Below are positions 1 through 5,975 of a stretch of DNA of 7,096 nt, one piece after another. This DNA is from Flavobacteriales bacterium. Its GTDB lineage: Bacteria; Bacteroidota; Bacteroidia; Flavobacteriales; UA16. Position numbers and translations under genes: made by a program. Numbering within the stretch: the first letter of the stretch is position 1; the number at the start of each line of letters is the position of its first letter. The stretch spans positions 1 to 7,096 of the forward strand of contig JAURKF010000315.1 of NCBI GenBank assembly GCA_030831885.1, written 5' to 3'. The notes beneath the pieces were generated by a model, which saw only the letters and a list, made by a program, of their open reading frames with translations, was not told where the DNA came from and did not search any database.

Positions 1-54
1 AATTGCCAGAAGCATAAACGCCGATGTGGCAAAAATGGAAATAACTCTTTTCAT
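1..54 (-). CDS. N-terminal fragment of an exported protein (truncated by window edge)
   Basis: Only the first 18 codons are present: an ATG read on the minus strand from base 54, then Lys-Arg, then a hydrophobic run (VISIFATSAFMLLAI). A short basic n-region followed by a hydrophobic h-region is the start of a Sec signal peptide, so the product is probably exported or a lipoprotein. The cleavage site and mature protein lie outside the window, and the function cannot be told. The start is supported by the immediate signal-peptide pattern and by a candidate Bacteroidota promoter about 40 bases upstream. No Shine-Dalgarno sequence is visible, as is usual in this phylum. It lies about 100 bases downstream of the Crp/Fnr gene on the same strand and could be read from its own promoter or by read-through. 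Confidence 0.6.
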   Translation of the reverse strand, partial: MKRVISIFATSAFMLLAI

Positions 55-91
55 ACAGGTTTCTTTAAGGAGTCGGTCTGTTTATAGGTGT

Positions 92-122
92 CGAAAATAA
101 GGCAATCTCGGCAACGCACAAG
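92..122 (-). promoter_or_regulatory. Candidate Bacteroidota-type promoter for the left-edge gene
   Basis: On the minus strand, CTTG (bases 122-119) is followed by exactly 19 bases and then TATTTTCG (bases 99-92). The Bacteroidetes sigma-A consensus is TTTG-N19-TAnnTTTG, so each box has one mismatch and the spacing is ideal. Transcription would start near base 85, giving a leader of about 30 nt before the ATG at 54. This is a pattern match by eye with no experimental support; a chance match is possible in AT-rich intergenic DNA. Confidence 0.35.
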
Positions 123-154
123 GCGCTCCTCATTGCTAAAAATCGCGAAACCAA

Positions 155-748
155 TTATTGGGCCGTTTTCCTTTTCTCGATAAGACCACGCTTAATTCGA
201 CTCAATGCCTCGGGGGTAATGCCTAAAAAAGAAGCAACATGATGCTGCGCAACACGCAACTCCATTTGGGGGTAACGCTTCACCAGTTCGAGGTATCGCT
301 TTTCTGCGCTAAGCGACATAATATCCATAGTTCGCTTCTGTGATGCAACATAAGCGTTTTGCATAAGCAAACGGAAGAAGCGCTCAAATTTTGGATAACC
401 GCTCAAGAGGACTTCATAATCATCCCGATGTATGGCTAGCACTTCTGTATCCTCTAATGCTTCCATACTGAAAAAAGATGGATCACCTGTGATGAAACTG
501 AATAAATCAGATGCCCACCAATCTTCAAAGGCCAGATGGAAAATATGTTCGTGGCCTCGGTCATCCGTTGTGAAAGTGCGCAAAGAACCCGACAGAACAA
601 AGTAAAAATGCTCGCAAGGTTCACCGGAGCGAACAATTGTTTCGCGCTTCTTGAACATCTCACGCTTCATCGCATGATAGATGGCCTCAAACTCAATGTT
701 TGAAATAGGAATATATCGTTGAATATGTGCTCTGAGGGCCTGAGGCAT
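155..748 (-). CDS. Crp/Fnr-family transcriptional regulator
   Basis: 197 residues, a normal length for Bacteroidota members of this family. Residues about 18-110 form a cyclic-nucleotide-binding-like jelly roll, with SGEPCEHFYFVLSGSLR typical of its early strands. Residues about 115-140 would be the dimerisation helix. Residues about 145-190 are a short C-terminal helix-turn-helix: SAEKRYLEL...RVAQHHVASFLGITPEALSRI. The Gly-Glu...Arg-Ser/Thr phosphate-binding cassette of true cAMP receptors is not visible; that segment reads EDWWASDLFSFITGDPSFFS, so cAMP binding is unlikely. There is no FNR-type N-terminal cysteine cluster, only Cys45. The start codon lies 2 nt after the stop of the PNGase F-like gene, so the two are almost certainly co-transcribed and probably translationally coupled. 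The ligand and target genes are unknown; regulation of its own operon is a reasonable inference. Family call is firm, role is not. Confidence 0.93.
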   Translation of the reverse strand: MPQALRAHIQRYIPISNIEFEAIYHAMKREMFKKRETIVRSGEPCEHFYFVLSGSLRTFTTDDRGHEHIFHLAFEDWWASDLFSFITGDPSFFSMEALEDTEVLAIHRDDYEVLLSGYPKFERFFRLLMQNAYVASQKRTMDIMSLSAEKRYLELVKRYPQMELRVAQHHVASFLGITPEALSRIKRGLIEKRKTAQ

Positions 749-750
749 GA

Positions 751-3700
751 TTAATCGATTCTCATAATGCGGGCACTTCCGCGATTTTTACCATCATTAA
801 TTTCAACAAAGTAAACACCTTCGGAATGATCTTCCAATGAAAGTTCGAAAGTTTCTGTTTCTGATTTACGAACCACCGACCCGGAATCCACCTTCCGTCC
901 GAAACTATCAAACACCGAATAATGAAGCACACGATCGAATCCCATCATATCCATTTGCACGGTTCCCTTTGTTGGGTTGGGAAAGATGCGAAAAGTGCGA
1001 GTCGGAGTCTCTGCAACTTCCGAAACGAGATTGGTCTCAAAACGGAATCGATGTATTATCTCTTTACCGAAATCACGTTCGAAACTTTCAAAGTCAAAAC
1101 CGCTTACACGATCCAATTTGCAATAACCGGATCCATCATCGTTTGCGAAGAAACTCAATCCGTCATCGTCACTATCCTTCAAATGAAAAGTATAACAGCC
1201 GCTATTCAACTCGATTGTATCTCGATAAATAGTTGAAGCCTCCGTAAAATCGGAGCGCTGAAAAACAATTTCATCCCATTGATTATATAAAACGTAAGAG
1301 GATTCAAGTGGGAAGTTGTTTGTTCTCAAAATGATTATCATTCTATTGTCGTCCAGGCTGGGGTATGCATAAGAAGGCGGACGCTCAAATTCAGATTCCG
1401 AATAATTGTTTGTGAGGTTTTCATCCAGTCCGTTGTTACTCCCGGCCAATCGTATATAAAACCGCACCATCTGTGAGTCATCGCCATTCCACAAGCCTTG
1501 ATCTGCATATGTCAACACAACTTCTTCCTTTTGCATAAAGCCCAAGTTTCCGGTCCACTCAAACTCCTCTTCAGCTCCACCCACAACGCCATATTGAATA
1601 GTCAAATGTGTTAGTGGCTCTGAACCCTTGTTGCGCAGAATGAAGCGAGGATTATCGCAAATCGGATTCCAGCGCGAATGAATTTTCCAATTACTCGGAG
1701 CAGTAATCATGTCGATCTCCGGATCATGCATGTGATTGGGTTCGCCATAACCCACCAGCGTTCCGAAAAACACATAATTCCCATAATCGTTGTAGGTGAT
1801 GTCATAATCAACCGTGAACGAATCCTGATTGGCTACAAAAGGTGTCAGTTCAAATTCCTTGGTAGTTGAGTTCATTCCTGGACACCAACCGGCTCTGTCA
1901 AAAATCCATGTGCCGCCTTGAGGATACAGCGGATTATCGGCACACTCCTGCATAATGTCCCACGACCAATGTTCTTGGTCATTCACCTTTACACTTTGCT
2001 GATTGCTGCAGAACTCGGCACAGTTTGGAGGGTTATCGAATTGATGTCCGGTATTCGTGGATATCAATTTCCATCCACGCTCGTCGGGAGCCTTATGCAC
2101 GGTTTTTTGAGTAACAACATTATCAAAATTACTCAGGCCCTGATTCGTATCCCACAAACGCTCAACGCGCTTAATATCGCGTGCAGGAGGCCCCTCAATG
2201 AATAGGAATTTCATATCAAGCAGTTCCTGCCAATTGCCTGCCTCAAGCTCAACAGAATCTCGCAACAAAGGCTCCCAATCCGTTACATCCACCACCCACG
2301 TCCAACCATCTGCGCCCAAATCCAATTGTATCCCATACATAGTGATAAAACGATTCAACTCATATCGATTAATTACTTCGAATGGTCGCTGCCAATAGGA
2401 GAAATCGCTGTTGTTGAGCACGTACTCCGTCGGTACCTGCAACTCATTAATGGTGTCGCCCGATGCTGTGATTGTGTAGGAAGATTGGACATTCCAATCA
2501 TAGCTGACTGAAACGGGTACCGCAGCGTAGTCCGCCGTCCCATACTCAACCACAGATACTGGTGGCAAGGTTTCATCAACTACAGTTAATGTGGTCTCTA
2601 AATGACTCTCATAAGATCCCACTTTCAATTGAAGAATAGGTCTTGAATTGCCAATCTGTGCATTTCGGAATCTCTCATTACCGATGTACGAAATACGATC
2701 GGCATTACCATGCATCCAAGCATGATGTCCATGACCGCTTGCATCAAGCACCTGTTCTCCGTCGTTCTCATTAAATGGATAATATACTTGAAGATTATTC
2801 CAATATGGATGGTTCGCTGTTAGATCCTGGTTCATCCATGCAGCAATAGTCGCTTCATCCAAAGCAACATTGAAAACAGCAAACTCATCAACACTTCCAT
2901 TATAGAAATTGGACCAACCGGTAGCTCCTCCGATGCTAAAGCGTTGAATGTCGAGCATTAAATTGTCAAGGTTAGCACCGGTATGCCACAACACTCCATT
3001 CAAGTAAATCTTCATCTCTCCTGTTGAGCAATTCTTCGTAAATGCCCAATGGTTCCAACGTCCTTCAAAATCCTGAGCGTTCGCCAACTTATTGATGCGA
3101 TCATACCCTCCGCTATAGCCGGCATCCCAGTAAACATTTGAATTGCTCCATGGAAGATGGACATTAAGAACTCGCTGATTGAGTGAATTAACCCCTTCGA
3201 ACAGCGTCCCATTTTGCGGCTGAATAGCAGGGTCGCCATTTTGCCAAAGCATAATCGTGATTTCGTTACTCACCGCCTCGAATGCCTCCTTGGGAACCTT
3301 TACCTCATCTTGCCAATCCAATCGCATGTATCGGTCCGTCCCAGTATGTGTCAATGCAGAAGGATAAGAAGTCTCTTCTACCTGCCACTCCGCGCCCATA
3401 TTCGTTTCACCGTTTGTCCAGGTTACCCGAACAACCAATGATGAAACGCCATCCCAAAGCCAATTGTCGAGCAAATTGAAATCACTCCAGGCATCTCCTC
3501 CTCCGGTTAACAAATTCGCATCGTACACTGTTGTGAAAGTTCCCAGCGCTAAGGATTCTGAAACAACCGTGTCGGAGGTAGCTGAAAACTCAATGGTGCA
3601 AAAAGAAATCTCATCAGGAATATTAGAGAAGGCAAGCGCCAATCGTCCAATGGCATCGCCACCTAAAAGACCAGCAGCGGTCAACTCTGATGCCCTATAT

Positions 3701-4239
3701 AAAAACAAAGAACGACCGGAAGTACCATAATTAGCTGCTACCGATGATCCTGCCGACTCTGATCCCAACTGAAAGATTGATTCGTTATTGACCAAATCCA
3801 TTACCCGAATCGTTTGAGGATATTCCCTGGATATCACAACAGGCTCAGAGGTCATATCAATTGAATCAAAATTGGCATTGTTCACATAGTACAACGGATG
3901 GGTTGCTAGCGTGCTATCTATTATGCCTGTGTGATCATACAAGTATGTATATGTGAGATAATCCCATTCACCACACGGGAAACCCAAATTACCTGCTGTG
4001 CCGTCTTCAAAGCACTTCAAGTTGTAATACATCAGAATTTTTTGATACTCCACCCCATTGTTGCTTGGAGGAAAATTGAACCAGCGCCTTCCCGGGGAAT
4101 CGTAGGCTGCTGCAGGATTATTTTGTGCTTCCCAGGTAAATGTTTGGACAATAGTGGTGTCGGCTAATTGCGACCAACAATACTCGCTTTCAAAAATGAA
4201 ATTGAAGAGCAATATGGTGGTGATTAATAAAATTCTCAT
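751..4239 (-). CDS. T9SS-secreted PNGase F-like glycosidase with inserted LamG module
   Basis: 1162 residues, predicted secreted or surface-anchored. Order: signal peptide (about 1-23); first part of the PNGase F N-domain (about 30-107, with C76, C89 and GEWDY at 90-94); an inserted block (about 108-624) with a Bacteroidota beta-sandwich module and a LamG module; second part of the N-domain (about 625-690, YELNRFIT then VDVTD and FIEG); PNGase F C-domain (about 715-835, CAEFC at 740-744 and DRAGWCPG at 781-788); an Ig/CARDB-like stretch (about 855-950); an Asp-rich Cys-flanked domain (about 960-1045, DSDDDG); T9SS type A sorting domain (about 1083-1162, FPNPTKG). PNGase F cleaves the amide bond between asparagine and N-linked glycans. 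Its D60, E118, E206 and R248 match D93, E682, E742 and R782, and its three disulfide pairs match C76/C89, C740/C744 and C766/C786. R61 is replaced by Tyr94 and W207 by Phe743, so substrate preference may differ. Enzymatic activity is inferred. The start is chosen because it gives an immediate signal peptide. The Crp/Fnr gene follows after 2 nt. Confidence 0.88.
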   Translation of the reverse strand: MRILLITTILLFNFIFESEYCWSQLADTTIVQTFTWEAQNNPAAAYDSPGRRWFNFPPSNNGVEYQKILMYYNLKCFEDGTAGNLGFPCGEWDYLTYTYLYDHTGIIDSTLATHPLYYVNNANFDSIDMTSEPVVISREYPQTIRVMDLVNNESIFQLGSESAGSSVAANYGTSGRSLFLYRASELTAAGLLGGDAIGRLALAFSNIPDEISFCTIEFSATSDTVVSESLALGTFTTVYDANLLTGGGDAWSDFNLLDNWLWDGVSSLVVRVTWTNGETNMGAEWQVEETSYPSALTHTGTDRYMRLDWQDEVKVPKEAFEAVSNEITIMLWQNGDPAIQPQNGTLFEGVNSLNQRVLNVHLPWSNSNVYWDAGYSGGYDRINKLANAQDFEGRWNHWAFTKNCSTGEMKIYLNGVLWHTGANLDNLMLDIQRFSIGGATGWSNFYNGSVDEFAVFNVALDEATIAAWMNQDLTANHPYWNNLQVYYPFNENDGEQVLDASGHGHHAWMHGNADRISYIGNERFRNAQIGNSRPILQLKVGSYESHLETTLTVVDETLPPVSVVEYGTADYAAVPVSVSYDWNVQSSYTITASGDTINELQVPTEYVLNNSDFSYWQRPFEVINRYELNRFITMYGIQLDLGADGWTWVVDVTDWEPLLRDSVELEAGNWQELLDMKFLFIEGPPARDIKRVERLWDTNQGLSNFDNVVTQKTVHKAPDERGWKLISTNTGHQFDNPPNCAEFCSNQQSVKVNDQEHWSWDIMQECADNPLYPQGGTWIFDRAGWCPGMNSTTKEFELTPFVANQDSFTVDYDITYNDYGNYVFFGTLVGYGEPNHMHDPEIDMITAPSNWKIHSRWNPICDNPRFILRNKGSEPLTHLTIQYGVVGGAEEEFEWTGNLGFMQKEEVVLTYADQGLWNGDDSQMVRFYIRLAGSNNGLDENLTNNYSESEFERPPSYAYPSLDDNRMIIILRTNNFPLESSYVLYNQWDEIVFQRSDFTEASTIYRDTIELNSGCYTFHLKDSDDDGLSFFANDDGSGYCKLDRVSGFDFESFERDFGKEIIHRFRFETNLVSEVAETPTRTFRIFPNPTKGTVQMDMMGFDRVLHYSVFDSFGRKVDSGSVVRKSETETFELSLEDHSEGVYFVEINDGKNRGSARIMRID
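754..993 (-). other. T9SS type A C-terminal sorting domain (protein sub-region)
   Basis: The last 80 residues of the PNGase F-like protein (about 1083-1162) begin with FRIFPNPTKGTV, the usual opening motif of type A sorting domains. They continue through HYSVFDSFGRKVDSG and the GVYFVEI strand to a basic end, GSARIMRID. This domain directs the protein across the outer membrane through the type IX system, where it is normally cleaved. It implies that the host has a T9SS, which is confined to the Bacteroidota and close relatives. Confidence 0.92.
2701..3276 (-). other. LamG / concanavalin A-like module (protein sub-region)
   Basis: Residues about 322-513 show the LamG_3 signature in order: EITIMLWQNGD, RWNHWAFTKN, GEMKIYLNGVLWHTG, RFSIGGATGW, then GSVDEFAVFNVALDEATIAAW. 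The segment LQVYYPFNENDGEQVLDASG follows. LamG modules often bind carbohydrate, so this one may hold the enzyme on glycans or glycoproteins; that is an inference. Confidence 0.85.
3394..3777 (-). other. Bacteroidota beta-sandwich module (protein sub-region)
   Basis: Residues about 155-282 carry the pattern SLFLYRASELTAAGL...GDAIGRLAL...TFTTVYDANL...WDGVSSLVVRVTW. It resembles a repeated beta-sandwich module found in many large T9SS-exported Bacteroidota proteins, where the pattern reads roughly sQ.iYtasEL.aaG...G.I..laf. and ends in f.WdGtsNLvve. Its specific function is not established; an adhesive or structural role is likely. Confidence 0.6.
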
Positions 4240-4438
4240 GGTCTAAAAGTAGATAGAAAAATATTCATCAAATTATAGGAATATTATTTATGCCCGGAGG
4301 ATTTGCGCACCCTGATTTTCAATACTAACCGTGACTTGAGCGTGAATGTTATTCTGATTGGGAATAGCCGAACAAACATTAGAAAAGCGTTTGTTATTCT
4401 TTTCGCCGTGTAAATGTGCAAATAAGCAGCGCAAAAAA
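4240..4438. other. Divergent intergenic region
   Basis: 199 bp between the start of the PNGase F-like gene (minus strand) and the start of the DUF2851 gene (plus strand). It must hold the promoters of both units. On the minus strand a weak TATAATTTG (bases 4277-4269) could be the -7 element for the glycosidase operon, with a leader of roughly 20-25 nt, but no -33 TTTG is visible at the right distance, so this is a weak call. The plus-strand promoter candidate is listed separately. I see no RNA gene, riboswitch or strong inverted repeat here. Confidence 0.5.
4390..4418 (+). promoter_or_regulatory. Candidate Bacteroidota-type promoter for the DUF2851-PspC operon
   Basis: TTTG at 4390-4393, a 17-base spacer, then TAAATGTG at 4411-4418, one mismatch from TAnnTTTG. 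Transcription would start near 4425, leaving a leader of about 14 nt before the ATG at 4439, with an A-rich stretch instead of a Shine-Dalgarno sequence. Identified by eye only. Confidence 0.4.
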
Positions 4439-5776
4439 ATGACACCAACAATCTCTTCGGAAGGAATACCAAAAGTAAGCGAGAAATTTCTGCATCACGT
4501 GTGGAAGTTTGGGTGGTATTCATCCAAAAACCTATTGACCCGCTCGGGTCAAAAACTGGAAATACTTCATCCGGGAATTCATAATCACAACGCAGGCCCC
4601 GACTTTATGAATGCAAGAATTAGGATTGACGACACCCTATGGTGTGGTAACGTGGAAATACACATCCGCGCCTCCGACTGGCATCGGCACAACCATCACA
4701 CAGACTCAAATTATAAAAATGTGATTTTGCATGTGGTGCTTCACAGTGATGCAGAGATTTACTTGAATAATCCCGATGATCTTCAAGTGCTCGACCTTTC
4801 GCAATGTCTTGATTGGGACATTTGGAAAATGCATCGTGAGTGGATTGAAAACTATCGATGGATACCATGCGAATCAGTTATTCATAAAACAGATAACGCT
4901 CATCGCTATATGGCAAGTGACAGATTACTGATTGAGCGACTCCACTTGCGAGTAGCTGAAATATTCGAATCCCTTCAACGCACAGGTGGTGATTGGTCGC
5001 AAGTAGCGTTTATAGAATTATGCAAAGCGTTCGGGTTTAAGTCGAATAGCTTACCTATGGAGATACTCGCAAATTCAATCTCCTATAATATCATTGCCCG
5101 CTATGGAAGTGACTTGCTTCAATTGGAGTCATTGATGTTCGGACAAGCGGGCATGCTTTATTCGGAAAACCCAGATGATTACGAGAGAAGCCTGCGAGAT
5201 GAATACACCATTTTGCAGTTAAGGCATAATCTTAAGCCATTATCAAAATCAATTTGGAACTTTGGAAAAGTACGCCCGGCCAACAGTCCCATTATTCGCC
5301 TTGCTCAACTTGCAAGTGTTCTTAATCGCACAAACCATTTGGCCTCTTCACTCCTTCATTTGGAATTACCTGAGTTATCTCAATTACTTTCCGGGAATGC
5401 TCATTCATATTGGCAAACGCATAAGCAATTCGGAATGCGCAGAAACAAAGAGTTGAACACTGTAATGGGAAAAATGTCGACTGATCAAATTATTACCAAT
5501 GTAGTTGCACGACTTCGCTTTGCGCATGGGAAATACCATAACAATGAATCGATGATGGCGGATGCATTGAGTTTATTACAAAAACTACCTTCCGAGCAGA
5601 ATGTAGTCGTGGACCAATGGAAAAAATTAGGCGTACATTGCGAACATGCCGGTGATTCACAAGCGCTCATTCAGCTTTACACGTTATATTGCACTCACGA
5701 AAAATGCATCGACTGCCCAATAGGCATTTCGCTGCTCCAAAAACATACCCATGAAACGCATACACAATTTGCTTGA
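4439..5776 (+). CDS. DUF2851 family protein
   Basis: 445 residues, close to the usual length of this family, which has no established function to my knowledge and is common in Bacteroidota. Family hallmarks are the N-terminal FLHHVWKFGWYSSKNLLT, then EILHPGIHNHNAGPDF (residues 41-56), WCGNVEIHIRASDW (68-81), a His-rich stretch (H82-H87) and YKNVILHVVLHSD (92-104). The C-terminus has SQALIQLYTLYC followed by a Cys cluster, C418-x4-C423-x2-C426. There is no signal peptide or membrane segment, so it is probably cytoplasmic. The frame stays open upstream to a TTG at 4358, but the ATG at 4439 puts the protein start just before the conserved region and downstream of a candidate promoter, so it is preferred. 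The pspC-like gene begins inside its last codons, which points to co-expression. The D55...E73-x-H75 arrangement recalls a PD-(D/E)XK nuclease core, a speculation treated in the findings. Confidence 0.88.
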   Translation: MTPTISSEGIPKVSEKFLHHVWKFGWYSSKNLLTRSGQKLEILHPGIHNHNAGPDFMNARIRIDDTLWCGNVEIHIRASDWHRHNHHTDSNYKNVILHVVLHSDAEIYLNNPDDLQVLDLSQCLDWDIWKMHREWIENYRWIPCESVIHKTDNAHRYMASDRLLIERLHLRVAEIFESLQRTGGDWSQVAFIELCKAFGFKSNSLPMEILANSISYNIIARYGSDLLQLESLMFGQAGMLYSENPDDYERSLRDEYTILQLRHNLKPLSKSIWNFGKVRPANSPIIRLAQLASVLNRTNHLASSLLHLELPELSQLLSGNAHSYWQTHKQFGMRRNKELNTVMGKMSTDQIITNVVARLRFAHGKYHNNESMMADALSLLQKLPSEQNVVVDQWKKLGVHCEHAGDSQALIQLYTLYCTHEKCIDCPIGISLLQKHTHETHTQFA

Positions 5777-5975
5777 AAAACAGCTATTCGGTATTTGCGC
5801 TGGCATAGCCGACAATATGGGTGTAAAAACCCGCCGGGTTAGGCTCAGTTTTATCTACCTTTCATTTCTCACGTTCGGCTCTCCCATTTTCGCGTACCTA
5901 GTGCTCCACTTTTGGAAACAAAACTCCAAAATCTGGAAGCCTTGGCTATGGCGAAAAGGAAATGCCGAACTATAG
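5751..5975 (+). CDS. PspC domain-containing small membrane protein
   Basis: 74 residues, the size of a stand-alone PspC domain. The signature LFGICAGIADNMGVKTRRVRL (residues 12-32) matches the family pattern in which Gly-x-Cys-Ala-Gly and a Val-Arg-Leu pair precede the membrane segment. A hydrophobic stretch follows at about residues 33-54 (SFIYLSFLTFGSPIFAYLVLHF), then a short tail rich in Lys and Trp. In Enterobacteria PspC senses envelope stress, but lone PspC-domain proteins in Bacteroidota have not been assigned a firm role. The ATG overlaps the DUF2851 gene by 26 nt in another frame, indicating translational coupling. The stop codon overlaps the stop of the convergent PhoH gene. Confidence 0.85.
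   Translation: MKRIHNLLEKQLFGICAGIADNMGVKTRRVRLSFIYLSFLTFGSPIFAYLVLHFWKQNSKIWKPWLWRKGNAEL

Larger units (their letters stand above)
2368..3918 (-). other. Large insertion inside the PNGase F catalytic N-domain (protein sub-region)
   Basis: Residues about 108-624. In PNGase F the strand carrying D60 is followed within about 25 residues by the YEIGRFITPYW segment. Here the equivalents, CGEWDYLTYTYLYDHTG and YELNRFITMYG, are separated by about 520 residues. The insert holds a beta-sandwich module (about 155-282), a LamG module (about 322-513), and a linking beta-rich stretch (about 530-620) that I do not recognise. Boundaries are estimated by eye and may be off by tens of residues. Confidence 0.75.

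Noticed and set aside
55..154. Terminator after the Crp/Fnr gene
   Set aside because: A repeated TTGCC is seen, but it is a direct repeat, not an inverted one, and no stem followed by a T-run is visible.
3464..3730. Plus-strand open frame of 88 codons opposite the glycosidase gene
   Set aside because: It lies wholly antisense to a well-supported coding region and has no recognisable domain or start signal. The same applies to the other short frames opposite or within the five main genes.
4358..4438. Possible 27-codon N-terminal extension of the DUF2851 protein starting at TTG 4358
   Set aside because: The start would be a TTG, the extra residues do not look like the family, and a promoter-like sequence lies within this stretch. 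The ATG at 4439 fits better.
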